Positions 53,668-59,799 of a stretch of 64,000 nt of DNA are shown one piece after another. The notes under the pieces are model-generated. The model was not told the DNA's origin. It ran no database searches and was given only the letters and a program-made list of their open reading frames with translations. Origin of the DNA: Candidatus Nitrosotenuis cloacae (lineage in GTDB: Archaea; Thermoproteota; Nitrososphaeria; Nitrososphaerales; Nitrosopumilaceae); contig NZ_CP011097.1 of assembly GCF_000955905.1 (NCBI RefSeq), forward strand, positions 817,957 to 881,956, given 5' to 3'. A program made the position numbers and the translations under genes. Positions within the stretch are counted from its first letter, which is position 1, and each line of letters begins with the position of its first letter.

Positions 53668-54396
53668 ATGGGAAGACGAACTACGATAATTCTAAACGAT
53701 AAACTATTCACAAAATTGCTTAAAATTCAATCAGAGAAAATACTAGAGCTGAATACGTCAATAAGCCTATCATCCATCATTAACAGACTGATTGAGGAAA
53801 AAATACTAGATCATGATGTGAAAAAACCAAATAAAAAAATTCCAGAGACAAGCGATGTCATTCTAGAGAAAATAGATGAGATGCAAAATTATGACCATCT
53901 GGCATTTACTATTCACAACAATAACGATTTTGGTAATCACCTATCAGAATTCATCATGCAGGGATTGAAGATGAATCTTCTAAATGTCATGATCGTATCA
54001 GAAAGAGAGGCAAAAAAATACGTCGAGTTACTAAAGCAAAATGGAATCAATGCGCTTGATCTCATAAGATCACAGGACATAATCATACTATCACACGAAG
54101 AGATTTTTGGGAAGGTAAAATTCGGCACAATTGAGCCAATACTCAAACGCGTAGGCAAATTAACAAGCATAGTCAAAGCAAAGAAAAAATCAGGTATGAA
54201 CGTCATAGGTACAATAGCTGGTACTTTGGCGGGCACCGGGCAACATGAGCAATGCCTGAAATTGGAAAAAGTTTGGCATGAATCAATTCCAAAATTTGAA
54301 GTTCCAATCAGAGTTGTATGTCCGTATCACACACCAATATCTTCCGAAATAGTAGATTCTCTTGTTTTGAATCATACTGATGATTTTGTACGATAA
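53668..54396 (+). CDS. Ribbon-helix-helix regulator with MEDS-type sensory domain
   Basis: A 242-aa protein. Residues 1-50 form a ribbon-helix-helix (MGRRTTIILNDKLFTKLLK, then SISLSSIINRLIEEKI). Residues about 70-240 match the MEDS/DcmR-like sensory fold: HLAFTIHNNNDF, GLKMNLLNVMIVSE, LEKVWHESIPKF and the closing VVCPYHTP...HTDDF. MEDS domains are proposed to sense small organic ligands. TATA-like ttttatca lies about 28 nt upstream of ATG 53668. It may control the VOC gene behind it. Confidence 0.7.
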   Translation: MGRRTTIILNDKLFTKLLKIQSEKILELNTSISLSSIINRLIEEKILDHDVKKPNKKIPETSDVILEKIDEMQNYDHLAFTIHNNNDFGNHLSEFIMQGLKMNLLNVMIVSEREAKKYVELLKQNGINALDLIRSQDIIILSHEEIFGKVKFGTIEPILKRVGKLTSIVKAKKKSGMNVIGTIAGTLAGTGQHEQCLKLEKVWHESIPKFEVPIRVVCPYHTPISSEIVDSLVLNHTDDFVR

Positions 54397-54456
54397 ACAA
54401 CAGCCAATTCCATAAATCGAAAGAATCCTTAATAATCTAAAACGTAAATTCCTATC

Positions 54457-54924
54457 ATGATAAAGTCCATACCAGACGGATTTCACAGTGCAACAATCTG
54501 CCTCACACTAAAAGATGCATCGGCCGCAATTGAGTTTTACAAAAAAGCATTTGATGCACAAGAGCTATTCCGAATGATGGGCAAAGATGGAAAACAAATA
54601 ATGCATGCAGAGATAAAAATTGGTGATTCCATCATAATGATAAACGATGAATTTCCACAAATGAATTTTAGATCACCTCAGTCAATAGGTGGCTCTGGTA
54701 GTGGCGTGTACCTGTACATGAATAATGTGGACGATACACTCAAAAAAGCAGCTGCAAATGGTGCAAAAATTACAATGCCGGCAACAGACGTGTTCTGGGG
54801 CGACAGAATGGGATCAATGGAGGATCCATTTGGCCACATTTGGAGTATTGCCACCCATGTAAAAGACGTGAGCCCAGAAGAGATGATAAAGGGCGCGCAA
54901 GAAATGAAGGAAAACTGTCAGTGA
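54457..54924 (+). CDS. VOC-family protein (PhnB/glyoxalase-like)
   Basis: A 155-aa vicinal-oxygen-chelate protein with two beta-alpha-beta-beta-beta modules: TICLTLKDASAAIEFYKKAF, then DVFWGDRMGSMEDPFGHIW. The metal ligand H in the first strand (FHSATICL) and the Glu in SMEDPFGH are present; E in HAEIKIGD fits a third ligand. Substrate unknown; the PhnB-like subgroup often works on small organic compounds. TATA-like cttaataatc lies about 28 nt upstream. Confidence 0.85.
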   Translation: MIKSIPDGFHSATICLTLKDASAAIEFYKKAFDAQELFRMMGKDGKQIMHAEIKIGDSIIMINDEFPQMNFRSPQSIGGSGSGVYLYMNNVDDTLKKAAANGAKITMPATDVFWGDRMGSMEDPFGHIWSIATHVKDVSPEEMIKGAQEMKENCQ

Positions 54925-54988
54925 GAAAAAGATCGAATAATTTTTTCCAAGCAAATCAAAAAGTAAGTAATGTTTTAATACATCGAAA

Positions 54989-55237
54989 TTGCCTCATGAG
55001 AAAGTTAACTTGGCAAAAAAAGTAACAAAAAAACCAGCTAAAGAGGAAAAGAAAAAGGCAAAGGCGACCACACCCAAAAAGGAAAAGCCTGCTAAAAAAG
55101 CCAAAAAGAACACCAACTTTGTAGCTGACGACGGCCTAGTCATAATTGATGAGAAAATAGAAGAAGATAAGGAAGCCGAGCTAGAGGCACGCAAGGCATA
55201 TCTTGAAGAAGCAAGATCACAAGAAGTCGAAGACTAA
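54989..55237 (+). CDS. Lys-rich small basic protein
   Basis: An 82-aa protein (TTG 54989; TTG 55010 is an alternative). Residues about 8-40 are almost entirely Lys/Ala/Pro (KKPAKEEKKKAKATTPKK), resembling histone-tail or nucleic-acid-binding tails. The C-terminal part is acidic (IEEDKEAELEARKAYLEEA). Such charge-segregated proteins may bind DNA, RNA or ribosomes. No family is recognised. Confidence 0.55.
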   Translation: MPHEKVNLAKKVTKKPAKEEKKKAKATTPKKEKPAKKAKKNTNFVADDGLVIIDEKIEEDKEAELEARKAYLEEARSQEVED

Positions 55238-55267
55238 CTTTATTTGCAAATACATCATATCATAATA

Positions 55268-55507
55268 GTGCGAGCAGTCTGTCTTATTACAATAAAACCC
55301 GGCAAAACAGACAAAGTTCTGGAATCGCTCCACAAAAAAAGAAAACTTCTCAAGGAGATCCTGCCAGTTACCGGCAGAGCAGACGTTTGCGTCTTGTTGC
55401 AGGGCTCCATAGACGAGATAAACAACATGGTAATTGACTTTAAGAAAATCAAGGAAATAGTGACCACGGAAACCCTAATTGAGGTGGAGGTAAACCTGGG
55501 ATGGTAA
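55268..55507 (+). CDS. Stand-alone Lrp/AsnC-type RAM domain protein 1
   Basis: From GTG 55268 the protein has 79 aa and consists of one RAM (amino-acid-sensing) domain: VRAVCLITIKPGK, GRADVCVLLQG and the final LIEVEV strand. It has no DNA-binding part. It overlaps the next RAM gene by 7 nt, indicating one unit. These small RAM proteins may oligomerise with each other or modulate Lrp-like regulators. Confidence 0.8.
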   Translation: MRAVCLITIKPGKTDKVLESLHKKRKLLKEILPVTGRADVCVLLQGSIDEINNMVIDFKKIKEIVTTETLIEVEVNLGW

Positions 55508-55719
55508 AGGCAGTAATTTTGGTAAAATCACCAAAAAAGCTGATTGCAGCCAAGCTTGGCAAGCTCCAGTACGTGTACAACTCTTTTCCAGTTTCCGGCC
55601 AGTTCGATGCAGTAGCATTTGTCCAAGTCGATGATTTATCCCAAATCCGAGAGGTCACTACAAAAATCCAAATGATTCCCGGCGTTGAGCGAACCGAAAC
55701 CATGATGGAAATACAATAA
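55501..55719 (+). CDS. Stand-alone Lrp/AsnC-type RAM domain protein 2
   Basis: A 72-aa RAM-like domain (KAVILVKSPKKLIAAKL, GQFDAVAFVQVDDLSQI, PGVERTETMMEI). It lacks a DNA-binding helix-turn-helix. The 7-nt overlap with its neighbour suggests co-translation and hetero-oligomer formation. Ligand unknown. Confidence 0.75.
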   Translation: MVKAVILVKSPKKLIAAKLGKLQYVYNSFPVSGQFDAVAFVQVDDLSQIREVTTKIQMIPGVERTETMMEIQ

Positions 55720-55750
55720 AGCATTTAACATTGTAGTGTATAATCACCCT

Positions 55751-56164
55751 GTGAACATAAAGCGTGTAGGAAACGTAATTTTGGCAGTAAAAGACTTGGA
55801 CAAGTCCATTGCCTTTTACCACGAATTGCTCGGGTTGCCAATCAAAAACCAAAGAAGAACATGGGTTGATTTGGGACAGACGGGTGCGTTGCTAAGCTTG
55901 CATCCAGCCGGACTGACAGCGGATCATTCTGCAAACAATCTTGAAGGTGGAATTGTTGTTGGCTTTTTGGTCGGCGATGTCAAATCAGCAATGGATGAGC
56001 TGAAATCAAAAGGAGTCAAGGTTCACCGGGAGATAATGGACCGAGAGGCAGGCAAAAACGCCATAGTGCTAGACCCAGACGGATACATGGTATCTTTGTT
56101 TGAGCCTAAATTTGCAGACTCGGACCAGCAATCAAAAGGATATCACGGATTTACTCCGGCCTAA
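55751..56164 (+). CDS. VOC-family protein 2 (glyoxalase/lactoylglutathione lyase-like)
   Basis: From GTG 55751 the protein has 137 aa: a first VOC module (NVILAVKDLDKSIAFYHELLG), then TWVDLGQTGALLSLHP and a second (VGFLVGDVKSAMDEL, IVLDPDGYMVSLFEP). Metal ligands are a His in LHP and the Glu in FEP. Substrate unknown. A TATA-like catttaaca lies about 28 nt upstream of this GTG. It overlaps the convergent gene by 4 nt. Confidence 0.82.
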   Translation: MNIKRVGNVILAVKDLDKSIAFYHELLGLPIKNQRRTWVDLGQTGALLSLHPAGLTADHSANNLEGGIVVGFLVGDVKSAMDELKSKGVKVHREIMDREAGKNAIVLDPDGYMVSLFEPKFADSDQQSKGYHGFTPA

Positions 56165-56547
56165 AAAATACTCTTTACCTTTCTTATTATTTCATCTAAT
56201 GATTTTGCACTTGGATTTATCGAAATATAATATACAACATTTTTGTTTGGCACACATACTACGATTGCATTTTTGTGTCTAATTGTAACAGAGTCCAGAT
56301 TGCCAAAGGCTTTGGCCTGGGAATGGCGTAGTGTTATCAGGTTTGATATGATAAAGAACTCGTTTTTTGCATTCTCTGGGTTTAGCAGTGGCTTGAGTCC
56401 AGGCTGGATTATTCCAGTCAATGTGCGCCCAAATTCGTTTATCACCCCAGCATAGCGCACTGACTTTGATATGCCCAGTATTTTTTGGCAGTCTTTTCTG
56501 TACTGTATGATAGTGTCCTTCCATTTCTGCTCAGGGGTTTTGTTCAA
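56161..56547 (-). CDS. DUF6659-like protein
   Basis: A 128-aa protein whose middle, SVRYAGVINEFGRTLTGIIQPGLKPLL, then LRHSQAKAFGNLDSVTIRHK, resembles DUF6659 proteins common in thaumarchaea (roadblock-like fold). A role in signalling or GTPase control is inference. Strands near the end (VVYYISINPSAKSLDEI) complete the domain. Start ATG 56547. Confidence 0.55.
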   Translation of the reverse strand: MNKTPEQKWKDTIIQYRKDCQKILGISKSVRYAGVINEFGRTLTGIIQPGLKPLLNPENAKNEFFIISNLITLRHSQAKAFGNLDSVTIRHKNAIVVCVPNKNVVYYISINPSAKSLDEIIRKVKSIF

Positions 56548-56696
56548 TGGTTAGACTCAGCATACTAAAGTTAAAAAGAGTTTGTTCATGCCATAAAAAA
56601 TAAAATTTTGATCACAATAATTATTTGAATATCTCTTGGAGCTTTTTGTAAAAATTTGCACTAAATCTTAAATAAAATGATGTACATTGTATGACG

Positions 56697-56869
56697 ATGC
56701 ATAAGGACATCAGTTCTGAAGCATAAAAGGCGCGTGACCTAAGCAGAACGAATTGTGTTCCCGCTTGGTGCAATAGCACATTGGGATAGAGAGGTGTTCT
56801 CTCATGTTCTGCGTTTGTGGGTCACGCCTATTTGTTTTCCATTCTCAGAGAACGCTGTGACTATTTTTT
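56697..56869 (+). ncRNA. Candidate structured RNA 1 (about 170 nt)
   Basis: TATA-like cttaaataaa (56667-56676) predicts a start near 56697. The interior closes with AGGCG/CGCCT plus GTGACC/GGTCAC (56728-56739 with 56820-56829, 2-nt bulge), then GCAGAAC/GTTCTGC (56743-56749 with 56806-56812). Inside are hairpins GTGC-AATA-GCAC (56768-56779, stacked on CCC/GGG) and GAGAG-5 nt-CTCTC (56789-56803). An outer stem pairs about 56708-56719 with 56845-56859. Six T follow at 56864-56869, a natural terminator. No reading frame fits. It is not tRNA, 5S, SRP or RNase P as far as I can see. Confidence 0.6.
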
Positions 56870-56916
56870 CATAATAATCAAGATCAGTCTTAAATAACAT
56901 TTTGACGTATAATACC

Positions 56917-57021
56917 CAACGAGAAACTATCACTTCTGCGTCGTAGATTTGATAGAAATAGGAAAACGATCATGTTATTACGAAACTATTTCGTTGTAGT
57001 TTTCCACTTGTTTTCTCGTTG
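56917..57021 (+). ncRNA. Candidate structured RNA 2 (about 105 nt)
   Basis: TATA-like cttaaataa (56889-56897) lies about 25 nt before a 10-bp closing stem CAACGAGAAA/TTTCTCGTTG (56917-56926 with 57012-57021). Inside, CTATCA/TGATAG (56927-56932 with 56950-56955) and GGAAAAC/GTTTTCC (56961-56967 with 56999-57005, holding ACGAAA/TTTCGT) form two branches of a three-way junction. The orientation follows from the TATA distance; T-rich sequence follows. No open frame is present. It is independent of candidate 1 but shares its promoter type and branched layout. Confidence 0.55.
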
Positions 57022-57026
57022 TGATT

Positions 57027-57443
57027 TTAGACCTTTTTGTTCTTGAATGACTCAATTCTCTTTTTTAGTTCTGCATTTTCCAGTCTGAGTCGTTCGTTTT
57101 CTTCCTTGGTGGTATAGTCAGATGCCATTTTATGGCTCATTGGGTGTCCTGGCGCAAACATGCTAGATGACATGTCCATCAAACCAGATGCATGTTTTAG
57201 GTACATCTTGTTGAACTCATTAATCTTGCCAGTAAATGTGGTGTTTTCTGCAATCATTTTTTCCTTTAGCTTGGCAGGATTCATAGTCATTGGACCAACC
57301 ATTGCCGGCGGATATCTTAGTGAGGTAAACGGACTAAGGCTAAATCCCAGTGGATAGCCGTGCATCTCCATGAACGCTCGAATCTCAGTTGGATCCATGT
57401 TTTTCCCACGCCGGAACGGTATTTTTGCTTTGGCATTACGCAT
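57027..57443 (-). CDS. Unrecognised 138-aa protein with C-terminal coiled coil
   Basis: From ATG 57443 (or 57398, MDPTEIRAF) the protein has a middle part rich in Met/Pro/Phe (YPLGFSLSPFTSLRYPPAM) and a C-terminal heptad helix (RLRLENAELKKRIESFK). No signal peptide. TATA-like GATTAAAAATG lies about 30 nt upstream on the minus strand. An oligomeric scaffold role is possible. It is convergent to RNA candidate 2. Confidence 0.6.
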   Translation of the reverse strand: MRNAKAKIPFRRGKNMDPTEIRAFMEMHGYPLGFSLSPFTSLRYPPAMVGPMTMNPAKLKEKMIAENTTFTGKINEFNKMYLKHASGLMDMSSSMFAPGHPMSHKMASDYTTKEENERLRLENAELKKRIESFKNKKV

Positions 57444-57490
57444 TAGATATACCGCCCAGCTAATTCCTAGTCATTTTTAATCAAATTGAG

Positions 57491-57517
57491 CTGATCGCGG
57501 ATCCTTATAGCGATCAG
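57491..57517 (+). promoter_or_regulatory. Inverted repeat spanning the TATA box of a 48-aa zinc-type gene
   Basis: CTGATCGC (57491-57498) and GCGATCAG (57510-57517) are perfect 8-bp inverted arms, 11 nt apart. The spacer ends in ccttatag, the TATA box (about 57503-57510) for the ATG at 57538. A third GATCGC follows at 57519-57524. A dimeric repressor site is a fair reading. Confidence 0.5.
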
Positions 57518-57537
57518 AGATCGCATGCCCAATACAC

Positions 57538-57684
57538 ATGGGATTCAAGCTAAAGCACTGCATCAAGTGCAAAAAAAACATCAGCATGGGTGAGCTACAC
57601 AAAATCGTAATGTATGTAGTCCAAGAAAAGTTCACAGATCATCACTATGAGCACATAGAGTGCCCTGACAAGTTTACAGTCTAG
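57538..57684 (+). CDS. 48-residue Cys/His protein
   Basis: A short frame with C8-x2-C11 (CIKCKKN), then H35, H36, H39 and C42 (HHYEHIEC) toward the end, a plausible single zinc site. TATA-like ccttatag sits about 28 nt before ATG 57538. Its stop overlaps the convergent cyclase stop (CTAG shared). Function unknown; the promoter carries a strong inverted repeat. Confidence 0.6.
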   Translation: MGFKLKHCIKCKKNISMGELHKIVMYVVQEKFTDHHYEHIECPDKFTV

Positions 57685-58502
57685 TCGGTGTGCACCCAGA
57701 CAGGGTACAGTTGTCCGTCATCTCTATGATACTTCCACTCATTGTTCTTCCAGACCACCTTTTCAAATGAGGGTTGGGTAGATGGATGAATTCTTGCATA
57801 CACATCATCACCAATTAGAATTTGGTTTTGCTTTGCCATGCCTTGGATTTTTGCTGCAATGTTCATTACAGGACCCAAGATGTCAACGTGTGATTTTTTG
57901 GCATCTGCTCCATACCTGACTATCATGTTTTCACCATAGTCGATTCCTATTTTGATTGCCAAGTCCGGATAGTCGTACTGGTTTAGAATTGGATTGATTC
58001 CCTTTTGGATTACTGATAACATGGACTTGGCACACATTACTGCATTGTCTGCTGGCTGGAGTTGGTTTTCCTCTGCTGGAAAATAGCCAATCACGGCATC
58101 ACCTACAAACTTTAGCACAAAGCCCCCATGGTGTCGGATTGTTTGCGCCATCTCTTGCGCAAAGCAGGTGATTATGATAGCTACTTTTTCCTCAGGTAGT
58201 GCAAGTGTGATTTGTGTAGAGCCAACCAAATCGACATACATTACCACCATTTTCATTCTGGAAAAGACGTTTTTTCGCAAAAATGCATCGGATTCATCTT
58301 CCTGCGGTGAATACTCGTATCCACTCTTTAGTGCACGCCAGACCCGGTTTTGGGTTTCCTTGATCAGAGTTTCAGAATCCACCACGCGCTCTGAGGGTTT
58401 GGATAGCATCATGTCAATTACGCCATAGTCTTTTTTGGCCTTTTTTGGCGCAGGTTTTGGCTCACTCGCTGGGGCGTTTGGTTTTTCTTTGCTACTCATC
58501 AT
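57681..58502 (-). CDS. Class III nucleotidyl (adenylate/guanylate) cyclase
   Basis: A 273-aa protein. A Lys/Pro-rich N-terminus (1-30) precedes a helical linker and a class III cyclase catalytic domain (about 85-255): metal Asp in YVDLVGST, second Asp in FVGDAVIGYF and the C-terminal GPVMNIAAKIQ (substrate N/R region) are present. No membrane segments are seen. It should form cAMP or cGMP from ATP or GTP; which is not decidable here. The zinc-ribbon gene ends 7 nt upstream, so the two form an operon. Confidence 0.88.
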   Translation of the reverse strand: MMSSKEKPNAPASEPKPAPKKAKKDYGVIDMMLSKPSERVVDSETLIKETQNRVWRALKSGYEYSPQEDESDAFLRKNVFSRMKMVVMYVDLVGSTQITLALPEEKVAIIITCFAQEMAQTIRHHGGFVLKFVGDAVIGYFPAEENQLQPADNAVMCAKSMLSVIQKGINPILNQYDYPDLAIKIGIDYGENMIVRYGADAKKSHVDILGPVMNIAAKIQGMAKQNQILIGDDVYARIHPSTQPSFEKVVWKNNEWKYHRDDGQLYPVWVHTD

Positions 58503-58508
58503 ACAACA

Positions 58509-58631
58509 CTATTCCAGGGGAAAACTCACGTCACAGACAGGGCATTTTGCACGCCTGCCCTTGTATGCATCATCATAATACTGGACTACCTCCACGTTAC
58601 AGTTTGAGCATAATATCTTGCTTAGTGCCAT
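58509..58631 (-). CDS. 40-residue zinc-ribbon mini-protein
   Basis: ATG 58631 opens a 40-codon frame with C8-x2-C11 and C30-x2-C33 (CSNCNVEVV, then AKCPVCDVSFPLE). TATA-like CTTAAATAC on the minus strand lies about 27 nt upstream, so it is the leaderless first gene. The cyclase starts 7 nt after its stop. A role in binding the cyclase or a nucleic acid is conceivable. Confidence 0.75.
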   Translation of the reverse strand: MALSKILCSNCNVEVVQYYDDAYKGRRAKCPVCDVSFPLE

Positions 58632-58728
58632 TTTCAACAAAAAGTAGGGTGATTTTGTATTTAAGAGATTGGTACAAAACAACGGTGCAGAGCATTAGGA
58701 TTTTTAGGCTCAAAAGACGACCAAGTTT

Positions 58729-59568
58729 GTGCGCCTAGGCAGCAAGACTACGGACGAGTTTTTAGGAACTTTGGGACAAAGATCAGACAAAATAAGCCAG
58801 TTATTCCAGAGAGAGATAGAAAGGTTGACCAAGCCAATTCCCATCAAGGTAATGCTTGGCGACACCACAGTAACTGACCAAAACACGTTTGATCCCGATT
58901 CGATTGGAAAATTATACAACACCATACTACACCAGAACAAAAACTGGAAGGTAGAGGGAATCACATCCACTGCCGATGAGGACCTGCGTCGAATCTTTGT
59001 AAAGCTGGAATGTCAGGTTGGAAACTACATCTTGTTGTGGCACTTGGCGTTACAGTATCACGCACTATTATATTACAAGCCGGATATCAAAGTTGCCCAA
59101 ATCCAAAAAGAGCTTGCCGACATTATGGATAATACCATAAACAAGGAAAAAGAGCTTGCCGATCTGACAGATTCCATGATAAAGGAAAGACTGGAGACAA
59201 TGGGTCACAAGGAATTAGACGAACAAAAGCTCTTTGAGGTGTTATTCAATGACGACAAGCTCCGAGAGGAGGTAGTACAAGAGACGGAAAAAAAGACAGA
59301 TTATGATTTTAGGGCAAAGGATCAAAGAAAAAAAGAACTTTTCAAAGAACTGGACAATCTCCTAATTGAGGCATATACCACAACATCGGTTCTAATTGAT
59401 GAGAATAGACTGGTAACTGGCGAGGAAGGCTGTGTTTGCACAGTAGATTTGGATTTTCTGAAAAACAAAACCAAAGAGGCAATTTTTGATCCAAAGAGAA
59501 TCTCAGATAACACAAAACAAGAAATCATCAAAACTTTGGATGATGTCATAAAATCTCTAAGCAATTGA
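58729..59568 (+). CDS. Unrecognised 279-aa helical protein
   Basis: A mostly helical soluble protein. The N-terminal third has alpha/beta features (IPIKVMLGDTTVTDQNTF), and the middle is a helix with the repeated phrase KELADIMD/KELADLTD (about 125-150). The C-terminus is charged and helical. One CVCTVD Cys pair (about 230). No membrane segment. GTG 58729 follows TATA-like tttttagg by about 30 nt. No function assigned. Confidence 0.65.
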   Translation: MRLGSKTTDEFLGTLGQRSDKISQLFQREIERLTKPIPIKVMLGDTTVTDQNTFDPDSIGKLYNTILHQNKNWKVEGITSTADEDLRRIFVKLECQVGNYILLWHLALQYHALLYYKPDIKVAQIQKELADIMDNTINKEKELADLTDSMIKERLETMGHKELDEQKLFEVLFNDDKLREEVVQETEKKTDYDFRAKDQRKKELFKELDNLLIEAYTTTSVLIDENRLVTGEEGCVCTVDLDFLKNKTKEAIFDPKRISDNTKQEIIKTLDDVIKSLSN

Positions 59569-59601
59569 GAAATTTTATATCACAGACACGCCAATCAAAA
59601 C

Positions 59602-59663
59602 AAAAAGCCAAAGGAACAATGAACTAAATTACTCTAGTTCAAGGGGAGAACGTTCCTTTGACT
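59602..59663 (+). ncRNA. Candidate structured RNA 3 (about 60 nt)
   Basis: TATA-like ttttatat (59573-59580) predicts a start near 59602. A 9-bp stem CAAAGGAAC/GTTCCTTTG (59609-59617 with 59652-59660) encloses a 7-bp hairpin TGAACTA/TAGTTCA (59620-59626 with 59635-59641), with an asymmetric purine-rich internal loop (AGGGGAGAAC) between. No reading frame fits. It could also be a leader element or terminator for the preceding gene. Confidence 0.4.
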
Positions 59664-59671
59664 AACTATGT

Positions 59672-59692
59672 ACGATCATCGTTAATATATTT
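59672..59692 (+). promoter_or_regulatory. Palindrome ACGATCATCGT and TATA box upstream of ilvA
   Basis: The perfect 11-nt palindrome ACGAT-C-ATCGT (59672-59682) abuts TATA-like ttaatatattt (59682-59692), whose start site would be near 59713. A second TATA-like ttaaatata (about 59768-59776) lies 28 nt before the ilvA ATG. From 59729 a 21-codon frame (MIFAISQESAHEIKYTKEQAS) ends at 59794. Two promoters or a regulated leader are possible. Confidence 0.4.
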
Positions 59693-59799
59693 AAGATCTA
59701 TGTGCAATTTTGTGCCTAGTTCACCATAGATGATTTTTGCAATTAGTCAAGAAAGTGCACACGAAATTAAATATACCAAGGAGCAGGCGAGCTAGTCTA

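Noticed and set aside
56697-56869. 5S rRNA, SRP RNA or RNase P RNA at the RNA 1 locus
   Set aside because: The length, absence of the conserved 5S CGAAC region, no SRP helix 8 GGAA/AGCAG motif and no RNase P core sequences. Reported as an unknown RNA.
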